Source of the DNA: Streptococcus chenjunshii
GTDB taxonomy: Bacteria > Bacillota > Bacilli > Lactobacillales > Streptococcaceae
DNA length: 64,000 bases
Assembly (NCBI RefSeq): GCF_003086355.1
Contig: NZ_CP031733.1
Span: forward strand, 310,001 to 374,000
Reading direction: 5' to 3'
Position 1 is the first letter of the stretch. Each line of letters opens with the position of its first letter. This document shows, piece after piece, positions 55,062-63,480 of this stretch. Both the position numbers and the translations under genes were made by a program. The notes under the pieces were generated by a model that saw only the letters and a program-made list of their open reading frames with translations, was not told the origin of the DNA and did no database searches.

Positions 55062-55266
55062 GAACACGGCCTAAAATCTTAGTGAAAAAGATGTCTGCCA
55101 GCGTGATGCGGCATATTGCCCCCCTAGCCGTAGACGTCTGAAAGCTTTGCAGTCTTAACAGCCTGCCGCAGCTTTCTAGCCGTCCTGGCAGAGGTGCGCC
55201 TACGAAATCAAAGATTTCTGGCTTACCGTCTTTTCCTACAGATTTTTAAACGGCCTTTGTATCTTA
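55062..55266 (+). repeat. BOX-like repeat, unit 5 of 5 before sbcD
   Basis: Left AAAATCTTAGTGAAAA against right TTTTCCTACAGATTTT, so AATCT/AGATT replaces AATCC/GGATT. The right end TGTATCTTA stops a few bases before AAGGAGAG of sbcD. Confidence 0.85.
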
Positions 55267-55280
55267 TGTAAGGAGAGAGT

Positions 55281-56474
55281 GTGAGATTATTGCATACAGG
55301 CGACTGGCATATCGGCCGTCAGCTGAATAATAACGGTATCAATTTATTAGAAGATCAAAAATTTATTTTCCATGAAATGGTCAAATTAGCTCAGAAAGAG
55401 CAGGTTGACGGTGTGCTTATTGCTGGTGATTTATATGACAGAGGCCTGCCTTCTGTAGATGCGGTTCAGGTCTTCAACCAGATTATTAATGAGTTCCTTT
55501 TTGAAGCCGGTCTGCCTGTTTATGCAATTAGCGGCAACCATGACAGCAGCCGCAGATTGTCTTTTGGGCAGGAATTTTTCAGACGGCAGCAGTTCTTTTT
55601 AGCGACTGACTTAAAGGACGCTTTTGAACCGATCGAAACAGCTGATACACAGATATTTTTGCTTCCTTTTATTGATCCGATTGATGCCAGAATTTATTAT
55701 AAAGATGAGGAGCCGGAAAGTCTCAAAGATATTCATCAGGCTGTCAGCCGGATTGTCAAAGATATGACAGCAAGATTCAATCCCCAAAAAGCCCATCTGC
55801 TGGTAACACATTTTGCTGTAGCCAAGAGCGGGGATGAGGCTGCCCTCCGTTCGCAGATGTTATCTGAAACACTTCGTACGGTGGGCGGTTTGACCAGTTT
55901 AAACAGCAGCATATTCGCTGATTTTGACTATGTGGCTTTGGGGCATATCCACACGCACCATGCCAGCCCGTCAGAAAATGTTGTCTACAGCGGCAGCCCG
56001 CTTATTTTTAACAAGGATGAGGCGAAAAGAAAGGACCGGAAAGGGGTTTATATTATTGATATCAGTCCCGATGCTGTCAGTAAAAAATTTGTTGAGTTAC
56101 CGGTTTACCGTGATTTTCTTGTTTTAGAAGAACATTTTGACCGCTTAACAGCTAAAGAATTTTATGAGGCCTATCCCCGTCAAAAAGCCCGCTTTGCCTT
56201 TGATATCCTGACTAAAAGCAGACAAGAGCTCGAAGGTATCAATGTCCGAGCAAAATTAGAAGACATTTACGGCTCTGAAATTATTGATATCAGCATTCAC
56301 AGCAGGGAGGAATCTAGCAGGATCACACAGTCTCAGAAAAGGCAGGAAAGACTGACGGCCAGCGAAGAGGAAATTATTGAATCGTTTTATAAAGAAATGA
56401 CAGACGGAGAAGCAATGACAGCCTATCAAAAGGATGCCGTTACTGATATACTGAGCCAATTGAAAGAGAAGTAG
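55281..56474 (+). CDS. sbcD: Exonuclease subunit SbcD
   Basis: 397 residues, Mre11-like metallophosphoesterase: HTGDWHIGRQL, IAGDLYDRGLPS, ISGNHDSSRRL and YVALGHIHTHH hold the metal ligands. With SbcC it cuts hairpins and protein-blocked DNA ends. Starts at GTG 55281 after AAGGAGAG and an array of five repeats. sbcC follows after 1 base. Confidence 0.96.
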   Translation: MRLLHTGDWHIGRQLNNNGINLLEDQKFIFHEMVKLAQKEQVDGVLIAGDLYDRGLPSVDAVQVFNQIINEFLFEAGLPVYAISGNHDSSRRLSFGQEFFRRQQFFLATDLKDAFEPIETADTQIFLLPFIDPIDARIYYKDEEPESLKDIHQAVSRIVKDMTARFNPQKAHLLVTHFAVAKSGDEAALRSQMLSETLRTVGGLTSLNSSIFADFDYVALGHIHTHHASPSENVVYSGSPLIFNKDEAKRKDRKGVYIIDISPDAVSKKFVELPVYRDFLVLEEHFDRLTAKEFYEAYPRQKARFAFDILTKSRQELEGINVRAKLEDIYGSEIIDISIHSREESSRITQSQKRQERLTASEEEIIESFYKEMTDGEAMTAYQKDAVTDILSQLKEK

Positions 56475-56475
56475 A

Positions 56476-59400
56476 ATGAAACCAGTAAAATTAGAAATGA
56501 TAAATTTCGGTCCTTACCGCCATGAGACAATTGATTTCACCAAATTCGAGGAAGCGTCTTTATTCTTGATCAGCGGCCGGACAGGTTCTGGGAAGTCCAG
56601 CATTTTTGATGCCATGCTTTACGCACTCTACAATGTCAGCAGCAGTGATCGTGAAATTGGTGAACTGCGGTCAACTTTTGCTGATTTAAAAGACAGCAGA
56701 ACACAGGTTATCTTTCATTTTGAACATCAGGATAAATTGTACCGTGTTCAAAGAACTTTGGAGCTTAAGCCCAAGAAAGGTATTGACAGGGGGAAAGGAA
56801 TCGGCACGAAAGAAGCCAGTTTAGTCCTTTTGGACAGTATTGACGGTCGGGAGCTCTTTCATCTGGCCAGTCAAAATCTTAAGACCACAAAGAGTGTAGA
56901 AGAGCTGCTGCAGCTGACTGCAGAGCAGTTTAAACAAATTATTCTTCTGCCTCAGTATCAGTTCAGTCAATTTCTCAAATCAGATGTTGAAGCTAAAAGA
57001 GAGATTTTGCGTCAGATTTTCGGCACTCAGATTTTTAGAGATTTTGAAGAAGCGCTGGCTGACAGAAACAAGCTGCTAAAGCAGGAACAAAAAGCTCTGG
57101 ATGATGATTTAGATAAGCAATTTCAAAATAAATCGGTCTGGAACCAAGCCGAAATGGAGTCTTTTGCCCAAGCCGGAGAAAAGGAGCGTTGGCAGCTGGC
57201 TAAAGCCTATCTCAAAAAATATCGGGATGAACAGCATACCCTGGCTTTTCACGTAAAAGAGGCAGAAAAGCAAAAAAACAAGGCCTTTGAAAACTGGTCC
57301 GAAGGACAGCAGCAAGCCCAATATTTTGATGATTTAAAAGCAAAAGAGGCAAAGTATGAAAGTGATATTTTGTCCAAGGAAGACAGTCATCGCAAAGATC
57401 AGCTCTTACTTGAGCGTTTAGAATTTGCTGATGGTCTTAAGGGGACTTATAAAAGTTTTACAGAAGCAGGGAGAAAAGCAGTTCAGCTGGAACAGGCTGT
57501 CTCTGACTTAAATAAGAAAGCAGCAAAGAAGGCAGCCGAACAGGCATCGTATCAGAAAAAACTGGATACCTTAAAACAAGAAAGAGAGACTCAGGAGAAA
57601 AACTATCAGAGTCTGCCTGAAGTCCGCCAGCGTTTAGACGCGGCTCAGCGTCTGCAAAACGATCAGGAACAAGTACAGCATTCGCAAAAACAGCTGCATG
57701 CTTTAAAAGAAAAAAGAGAGGTTTTAAGCCGGCAGGAAAACCAAAACAGACAGAAGCTTAAAGCAGCCGAACAAGAAAAAGAAAGGCTGAAGGAACGATT
57801 AAATGCCCTTTCTGAAGCTAAATTCAAAGCCGGACTGATTAAGCATAGCTTAGACCGCCATGTCGAAAAGCAGAACGAACTGTTGCAAGAGCAGCATGAG
57901 TTAGAGCAGAAACTCTCTCAAGCGCGTGAGTATCTGTCAGCTGCAGAAACCGAACTGTCTCAGCTGCAGGCAGCAAGCCGCAGTAAAAAGAAAGACCAGC
58001 TGAAGCTCATGATTGCTAAACTTCAGGCTGAACTAGCAGAAGGAGAAGCCTGTCCGGTATGCGGTTCCTTAGAGCACCCCACTCATCAAACACTAGAAGC
58101 TGATGAAAAGGGCTTAAAGAAATTGCTGGAGGAAACTGAGCATCTTGACAGCCTGATAAAAACAGCTGACCGGAAAGTTCAGGCTTTAAACAGCACTTTA
58201 AAGGATACCGGCAGCAGAAGAACAGCTGTTATTGAGGAACAGGGGCAAATAGCTGAGACAGTCGCAAACGCCTACCGCGAGTTGCAGAAAGCAGTATCCG
58301 TAAGTCTGGACTCTCTTGATTTTCAAGAAAGCTATTCAAAAGAAACCGGGCAAGCCATTTTGAGGGCTGTTGAGGCTGAGCAAAAGAACTGCGCAGAACA
58401 AAGGGATGCACAGGAAGCAGCAGCTGCTGAACTGGAAGCGGCGATTCAGGAAAATTTGGCAGAACAGCAGTCAGCAGCACAGGAGCAGTCTGTTGAGAAT
58501 GACCGGTTACAGCAGGCAGAACAGGATATCGTTAAGCTTGAGGAAAGTTATGCGGATTTGAGACATGCAGCCTATTATCAGGAATTAGAAGAGACGATCA
58601 AAACAGCCTATGAGGCCTTTATGAGCTCGTTAGAGGCAACAGAAACGGCACTTCATCAGACAGCAACAGCTGTATCCGCTCTGGAGGGCAGCCTGGCAGC
58701 TGAGCAGAACAGCCTTGCGGTCAATAATCAAGAACTGGCAGAGCAGGAACGGATACTCAATGAAGCTTTAGCACAAGATCGTGCCTTAACCCATGATATC
58801 AGCCAGCTGGCAGATTGGCTTGCTGAACTTGATCATCACCGTATTTCAACAATAAGTGACAGAATCAGCAGGTTTGAGGAACAAAAACAAGCCTTATCTC
58901 AAGAAATTCAAGCACTAAAAGAAAGACTTGAAGGGAAAACTTATCCAGACTTAGACATTTTGAAAACACAAAAAGAGGAGGCGGACAAAAATCACCTGAA
59001 TTTAGTTGAAAAACAAGGCGGTCTGGGCAAGCAGCTTCAGATGATGTCTGAAACCATTAAGACGATTGAGGACAGGCAAAATCAAGCAGAACAGAACAGA
59101 CAGGCTGTACAAGATTTGGAATATTTGAACAAACTGGTTCAAGGTCAGGGGAAAAACCGTATACGGCTGGAAACTTACGTGATTCAGGCACATTTGGAAC
59201 AAATCCTTGATTATGCCAACAATCATTATATCGGGCTGCTGAGCAGCCAGCAGTTTGAGTTTCTGATTTCAGAGAAAACAAGCGGCAATGCCCAGTCTGG
59301 ACTGAACATCAATATTTATGATAAAACGAATAACAAAGAGCTGCCGGCCAGCTCGCTGTCTGGCGGTGAAACCTTTATCGCTTCTCTAGCTATTGCTCTG

Positions 59401-59646
59401 TCCATGTCAGAAGTTGTTCAAAACACAAGCAACGGCGCTCTGATAGAGACGCTCTTTATCGATGAAGGGTTTGGCTCGCTCGATGAGGAAACACTGGATA
59501 AGGCTGTTGCTGTACTGGAGACTATCGGAGAAAACCGTATGGTAGGTGTAATCAGCCATGTCAAGGAAATGAAAGAGACAATTGAACAGCAGCTGCTTAT
59601 TGAAAAAAGAATTGATGGCAGTTCCTCTGTCACACACCGCGTATAG
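56476..59646 (+). CDS. sbcC: Exonuclease subunit SbcC
   Basis: 1056 residues, Rad50-like SMC ATPase. Walker A SGRTGSGKSSIFDAML at the N-terminus, long coiled coils either side of the zinc hook CPVCGSLEHP (about residue 530), then the signature SSLSGGETFIASLAIALS and Walker B LFIDEGFGSLD near the C-terminus. Works with SbcD on palindromes and broken ends. Notably, it sits right behind the largest array of palindromic repeats in the window. Confidence 0.97.
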   Translation: MKPVKLEMINFGPYRHETIDFTKFEEASLFLISGRTGSGKSSIFDAMLYALYNVSSSDREIGELRSTFADLKDSRTQVIFHFEHQDKLYRVQRTLELKPKKGIDRGKGIGTKEASLVLLDSIDGRELFHLASQNLKTTKSVEELLQLTAEQFKQIILLPQYQFSQFLKSDVEAKREILRQIFGTQIFRDFEEALADRNKLLKQEQKALDDDLDKQFQNKSVWNQAEMESFAQAGEKERWQLAKAYLKKYRDEQHTLAFHVKEAEKQKNKAFENWSEGQQQAQYFDDLKAKEAKYESDILSKEDSHRKDQLLLERLEFADGLKGTYKSFTEAGRKAVQLEQAVSDLNKKAAKKAAEQASYQKKLDTLKQERETQEKNYQSLPEVRQRLDAAQRLQNDQEQVQHSQKQLHALKEKREVLSRQENQNRQKLKAAEQEKERLKERLNALSEAKFKAGLIKHSLDRHVEKQNELLQEQHELEQKLSQAREYLSAAETELSQLQAASRSKKKDQLKLMIAKLQAELAEGEACPVCGSLEHPTHQTLEADEKGLKKLLEETEHLDSLIKTADRKVQALNSTLKDTGSRRTAVIEEQGQIAETVANAYRELQKAVSVSLDSLDFQESYSKETGQAILRAVEAEQKNCAEQRDAQEAAAAELEAAIQENLAEQQSAAQEQSVENDRLQQAEQDIVKLEESYADLRHAAYYQELEETIKTAYEAFMSSLEATETALHQTATAVSALEGSLAAEQNSLAVNNQELAEQERILNEALAQDRALTHDISQLADWLAELDHHRISTISDRISRFEEQKQALSQEIQALKERLEGKTYPDLDILKTQKEEADKNHLNLVEKQGGLGKQLQMMSETIKTIEDRQNQAEQNRQAVQDLEYLNKLVQGQGKNRIRLETYVIQAHLEQILDYANNHYIGLLSSQQFEFLISEKTSGNAQSGLNINIYDKTNNKELPASSLSGGETFIASLAIALSMSEVVQNTSNGALIETLFIDEGFGSLDEETLDKAVAVLETIGENRMVGVISHVKEMKETIEQQLLIEKRIDGSSSVTHRV

Positions 59647-59668
59647 ATCGAAATGTTTAGCAGTATCT

Positions 59669-59702
59669 AAAAAATCCTGCCGTTTAATGGGCAGGATTTT
59701 TG
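59669..59702. terminator. Terminator of sbcC
   Basis: AAAATCCTGCC pairs with GGCAGGATTTT, with A and T runs on both sides. Confidence 0.88.
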
Positions 59703-59752
59703 ATGTTTCGCATTTTCAGTGTTAGGCTGGGTCTTTTGAGGCAGGCAGCAGC

Positions 59753-60094
59753 TTACCTGGGACTGATTCCCAGAGCGATACGGCCGTAGCGGCTGATACG
59801 GGTAATCTTCCAGACAGGCGACCAGGTAATTTCAACAGCGACACTGTTGATTTCGTCAATTTGGCACAGCTTTTCGACAATCTCTGCCGGCATAGTATCT
59901 TCACAGCCGCAGTTCGTGTCGGTAAAAGTCATTAAAAAGCGGCAGTGCCCCGCTTCATCTAAGTCGATAGCGTAAATAAGGCCGAGATTGTAGATATCAA
60001 GTTCAATTTCCGGGTCATAGACCGTTTCCAGTTTTTCAATTAGTTTGTCACCGATAGCAGCAGCACGGTCATTAACCTTAATATCATCACGCAT
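59753..60094 (-). CDS. MIP18-family (DUF59) iron-sulfur assembly protein
   Basis: 113 residues. VYDPEIELDIYNLGLIYAID and TDTNCGCEDTMPAEI are the SufT/PaaD/MIP18 core with the conserved Asp and Cys; VEITWSPVW is the usual end of the core. Such proteins help mature Fe-S clusters. ATG 60094 follows GAAGGTGA; a GTG at 60109 is in frame too. Confidence 0.9.
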   Translation of the reverse strand: MRDDIKVNDRAAAIGDKLIEKLETVYDPEIELDIYNLGLIYAIDLDEAGHCRFLMTFTDTNCGCEDTMPAEIVEKLCQIDEINSVAVEITWSPVWKITRISRYGRIALGISPR

Positions 60095-60185
60095 AATAAT
60101 CACCTTCACCTTAAATCTTTAGCTACAATTATGACATAAAATACTCTTTTTTTCAATGCCGGAAAAGCATGAAAACTAAGGAAAT

Positions 60186-60213
60186 TGACAGAAAAGGCCT
60201 ATTATGTTACTAT
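60186..60213 (+). promoter_or_regulatory. rocS-like gene promoter
   Basis: TTGACA (60186-60191), 16-bp spacer, extended -10 TGTTACTAT (-10 at 60208-60213). It closely resembles the rpsL promoter (TTGACAGAAA...TATGTTACTAT). Confidence 0.75.
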
Positions 60214-60246
60214 TTTATAAGACTATTCAGGGAAAAAGAGGATATT

Positions 60247-60762
60247 ATGGCAATTGAAAAGACAGTTAGCGAGCTAGCTGAAATCTTGGGTGTCAGCCGT
60301 CAGGCCGTTAATAACCGTGTCAAGAATCTTCCTGCGGAAGATGTTGAAAAGAATGAAAAAGGGGTTACGGTTGTTAATCGCAGCGGTTTAATTAAACTGG
60401 AAGAGATTTACAAAAAAACGATTTTTGAAGATGAGCCCATCGATGAGGAAACGAAACAGCGTGAACTGCTGGAGATTTTGGTAGATGAGAAGAATACAGA
60501 AATCACCCGCATGTATGAGCAGCTAAAGGCTAAAGACGCGCAGATTGCTGCCAAAGATGAGCAGCTTCGTATCAAAGATGTTCAGATTGCTGAAAAAGAT
60601 AAGCAAATAGATCAGCAGCAGCAATTGACACTGGCTGCGATGGAAGACAGCAAACAGCTGCAGATAGAGCTAGATGAAGCGAAGGCAGAGGTTGAAGAAA
60701 TTCAGACCAAACAAGAAGCAGCTAAAAAAGGTTTTTTTGCCCGGCTTTTTGGCGGGAATTGA
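60247..60762 (+). CDS. rocS: RocS-like DNA-binding chromosome segregation protein (DUF536)
   Basis: 171 residues. N-terminal helix-turn-helix (VSELAEILGVSRQAVNNRVK), a central coiled coil with four exact heptads (KAKDAQI, AAKDEQL, RIKDVQI, AEKDKQI), and a C-terminal amphipathic helix (KKGFFARLFGGN) likely to bind the membrane. This is the layout of pneumococcal RocS, which links nucleoid segregation to division. ATG 60247 has GAGG ahead. The symbol is moderately sure; DUF536 paralogues exist. Confidence 0.75.
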   Translation: MAIEKTVSELAEILGVSRQAVNNRVKNLPAEDVEKNEKGVTVVNRSGLIKLEEIYKKTIFEDEPIDEETKQRELLEILVDEKNTEITRMYEQLKAKDAQIAAKDEQLRIKDVQIAEKDKQIDQQQQLTLAAMEDSKQLQIELDEAKAEVEEIQTKQEAAKKGFFARLFGGN

Positions 60763-60763
60763 T

Positions 60764-60790
60764 CAAGGCCCAACATCAGGGCCTTTTTTG
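60764..60790 (+). terminator. Terminator of the rocS-like gene
   Basis: AAGGCCC-AACATCA-GGGCCTT then T run. In 60791-61284 there is a second symmetrical hairpin (61011-61039, AAAAAACAGT/ACTGTTTTTT) and no convincing gene. Confidence 0.85.
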
Positions 60791-61284
60791 AAGAAGGAAA
60801 GCTGGGGCAATTGGGGGATGATGCTGCTTTTGATTTAGAGTTCAAACACAGGTAAGGGCGTCAGCCCTATCATACAGGTTCCAGCTGTAGAATTGACTGA
60901 TTATCAAGAAACGGCCGGCTTTAGCAGTTATGTTTATACAGAAGTTCCCTCCGCAGAGTGTCAGTAATGATTTAACCGGAATCCGCTTTCTTTTAGGACT
61001 AAGTATAAAGAAAAAAACAGTTCTCAGACTGTTTTTTTTAGATAAAACTGTCAGGATTGCTAATGCTCCTGCAGCTGTAAAAAGAAAAGATTTCAGGCTG
61101 AAGATAAAGTCTATTTTGGCCGATTGACTTCAGTCTTTTAAGCTTACAGATTTGGGCTTCCTTAAAACTTTTCTCACTAAAATAGAATAAGTTTCCCTCT
61201 GAAAACCGCCTCCCAAAAAACCAGCCCCAGATAAAATCTTTGATGGCATTTTTTTGCAGCAATACCAAAACTCAGCCAAGGGCT

Positions 61285-61407
61285 TTATGCCATTTTTCGC
61301 GCCCAGATAATGACGGCTAGCGTTATAAATGTAAAACTGAATAAATCAAGAAAAAGAGAAAAGTTTGTTGATTTAAGGTCTGTTTTAGAAAAAATATAGG
61401 AAAACAT
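61285..61407 (-). CDS. Small single-span membrane peptide (40 residues)
   Basis: ATG at 61407 has AAAAGGAG 7 bases ahead. The peptide starts MFSYIFSKTDLKSTNF, has a hydrophobic segment SFTFITLAVIIWA and ends with RKMA. The strong ribosome site and neat membrane segment suggest that it is real. It lies downstream of a CPBP protease gene on the same strand, a pairing known from bacteriocin loci. Function not known. Confidence 0.5.
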   Translation of the reverse strand: MFSYIFSKTDLKSTNFSLFLDLFSFTFITLAVIIWARKMA

Positions 61408-61499
61408 TCGGCAGCTCCTTTTCCGATCAGCAACAGAAGGGTTTCGACTGCGGACTCAAGCAAAAAATCAAAATTACGTTTGAATAAATGATAGCATAC
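61408..61499 (-). other. Possible frameshifted small ORF
   Basis: ATG 61499 with AGGAG 8 bases ahead opens only MLSFIQT before a stop. One base out of frame a longer open stretch reads HLFKRNFDFLLESAVETLLL then LIGKGAAECF, which looks protein-like. A single-base frameshift in a small gene is possible. Confidence 0.3.
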
Positions 61500-61622
61500 G
61501 TTTTTCTCCTAGCAAGATATATTAAAAGGCAAAAGGAAAACGTCTACTAGATTAGAAAACGATGAAATTCACATTCTGCTTTCCCTTTAATGTCTGGAAT
61601 TTTTTGATTATGCGGGGTATTC

Positions 61623-62318
61623 CTAATTAAAATAAAATAAGAGTGACAAGCCAATAATATCTGCGATGCTGTGAGCAAGAAAGAAAGGCAGAAGGTTAGG
61701 CTTTTTCATTTTTTTATAGAGAAGGAAAAAGACAGTTCCCAGCAAGAATCCCAGACCAATAGATGTTGTCATTCCTTGATAAGTGTGAAAACTAAAGCGA
61801 ATGAATAGCGAAAAGAGGAACGACCATTTTACATAGTTAGGTTTGACTGCCAAACATATTCCTAAAAAGAAAATTTCTTCATAAAAACCATTCATAAGCG
61901 AGTAGAGTAGCAGCGACAGATCGACATGTCCAAAAATATCAAAAACACTGGGAACCGCTGGATTAAAAAAAGACCAAGTCAGAACAGTGAAAAAGTCCAT
62001 TGTTAACGCTGCCAGAGCAAATATAGCTAAAGCTTGTAAGGGAACCCAAAAAGTTAACTTGATCTGTTTTGTCCAAAGAGAAAAATCAAAATTTCGCCAC
62101 AACAGATACATAAAGGCAAAAAAAAGCCAAATCAGCTGAACAGCTAAAGCCTGATAATTTTGCAGAGACGAAAAAGTAACATTTTCCTGAATGGCTTTTA
62201 AATCATTGCCTGTTACCAGATATTGAAAGATGGATCTGTAAATAGCAAAACCGAACATAATTCCTGTCAGCGCTAATAAATCGAACCATTTTAAATGTTT
62301 CAGCTTTTCCTTTTGCAT
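61623..62318 (-). CDS. CPBP-family intramembrane metalloprotease (CAAX protease-like)
   Basis: 231 residues, six to seven membrane segments. NGFYEEIFFLGICLAV holds the EExxx-type first motif, FSFHTYQG the second (with His), and LAHSIADIIGLSLLFYF the last His motif. Such proteins serve as immunity proteins to some bacteriocins or process membrane proteins. GAGGAG lies 7 bases before ATG 62318, just after a repeat right end. Confidence 0.82.
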   Translation of the reverse strand: MQKEKLKHLKWFDLLALTGIMFGFAIYRSIFQYLVTGNDLKAIQENVTFSSLQNYQALAVQLIWLFFAFMYLLWRNFDFSLWTKQIKLTFWVPLQALAIFALAALTMDFFTVLTWSFFNPAVPSVFDIFGHVDLSLLLYSLMNGFYEEIFFLGICLAVKPNYVKWSFLFSLFIRFSFHTYQGMTTSIGLGFLLGTVFFLLYKKMKKPNLLPFFLAHSIADIIGLSLLFYFN

Positions 62319-62334
62319 AAAACGACTCCTCACA

Positions 62335-62577
62335 TAAGATATAAAGGCCGTTAAGAACGCAAAAGGAAAATAGGCGGTAAGTCCGAAATCTATGATTTCG
62401 CAGACGCACCCCTGCCAGGACGACTAGAAGGGTGCGGTCGGCTGTTAAGACGACAAAGCCTTCAGACGTCTACGGCTGGCTAAGCCCTGTGACAAAACCT
62501 CAAATGATAGGTCCCCTCACTCTCCCAGTTTCAGGTTCGGGCTGCCTGTGCATTGCTGCAGCGTTTAGGCCGTGTTT
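62335..62577 (-). repeat. BOX-like repeat in the CPBP gene leader
   Basis: Reverse orientation, full copy. On the minus strand the right end is TGCGTTCTTAACGGCC then TTTATATCTTA, 3-4 bases before GAGGAG. The left end is AAACACGGCCTAAACGCTGC. Same subtype as 14831-15063. The rest of 62578-62826 holds only the next promoter. Confidence 0.85.
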
Positions 62578-62772
62578 AGTTTAATTTTTTAAGCTTAAGA
62601 CTTGACTTTATTGTCTGGCTTCTTTAGCTTACATTCATTCTAACAGTTCTTTCTATTGTCACAGTGTCGCCTGTCTGTTTTTTTTCTGTTTTTTTAAACA
62701 GCAATAATTGGTATTTCGTTTAAAGACCGGTCCTTAGGCTGACTAGTCTGTTTCTTATGCGCTCCGGCCCCC

Positions 62773-62802
62773 TTGCCGAAAGGGCGGACTTATGTTTATA
62801 AT
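62773..62802 (+). promoter_or_regulatory. Promoter of the two-component system
   Basis: TTGCCG (62773-62778), 18-bp spacer, TATAAT (62797-62802), 24 bases before the start codon. Confidence 0.6.
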
Positions 62803-62826
62803 AAAAGAGAGAGCAGGGAGGTTTTT

Positions 62827-63480
62827 ATGGTAAAAATATTAGTTGTGGAAGATGATCCTGTTATTAATCAGGTAGTCAGTGAATTTTTGAAGGAGCACCA
62901 TTATCAGGTTGAGTCAGTCTTTGATGGAAAAGCAGCTTTAAACTGTTTTTATAAGGAGAGCTTTGATTTGATTATCCTTGACATCATGATTCCTCATGTT
63001 AGCGGTCTAGAAGTGTTGAAGGAGATACGGCAGAGCTCGGCAGTGCCGGTCATGATGCTGACAGCAATGGCAGACGAAGCCACTCAGCTGCTCAGTTTTA
63101 ACCATTTAATCAGCGATTATGTGGTTAAGCCTTTTTCGCCTTTGATTTTAATGAAACGCATTGAAAATATCCTGCGGGGAAAATCGGATGCTGCCTCCAT
63201 CATAATTGATGACATTACGATTTATCCTGAAGAAGGAGCAGTCTATCTTCTTAATGAAGCTGTCAGCCTGACTAAAAAAGAATATGAAATCCTTTTATTT
63301 TTAGCCATGAGGCGCGGGAAGATTGTCAGCCGTGATCTTTTGATGAACAGTATTTGGGGCTACAGTGAACTGGACAGCCGGGTTTTAGACAATCACGTCA
63401 AAAATCTGCGAAAAAAACTGCCTTCCCTGCCCCTAAAAACCGTTATCGGCCGCGGTTACCAGATTGAGAAGGTGTCATAA
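62827..63480 (+). CDS. OmpR-family response regulator
   Basis: 217 residues. Receiver domain: acidic pair in VVEDDP, phosphorylated Asp in LIILDIMIPHVSG, Thr in MLTAMAD and Lys in VVKPFSP. The C-terminal winged helix has LTKKEYEILLFLAMRRGKIV and ends VIGRGYQIEKV. ATG 62827 follows GGGAGG. Overlaps its kinase by one base (TAATG). The specific system is not identified. Confidence 0.93.
   Translation: MVKILVVEDDPVINQVVSEFLKEHHYQVESVFDGKAALNCFYKESFDLIILDIMIPHVSGLEVLKEIRQSSAVPVMMLTAMADEATQLLSFNHLISDYVVKPFSPLILMKRIENILRGKSDAASIIIDDITIYPEEGAVYLLNEAVSLTKKEYEILLFLAMRRGKIVSRDLLMNSIWGYSELDSRVLDNHVKNLRKKLPSLPLKTVIGRGYQIEKVS

Noticed and set aside
54386-55266. Tandem repeats considered as a CRISPR array
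   Set aside because: Units are 105-212 bp, of several subtypes, with 7-8 base linkers that are not unique spacers, and no cas genes are present.
60839-60967. Open stretch ending FSSYVYTEVPSAECQ after the rocS-like gene
   Set aside because: It looks protein-like but has no start codon or ribosome site and no recognisable family; at most a gene scrap.
61038-61268. Minus-strand frame downstream of the 40-residue peptide, with glycine-rich parts like a bacteriocin
   Set aside because: No double-glycine leader, no ribosome site, and the glycine-rich reading is in another frame than the longer ORF.
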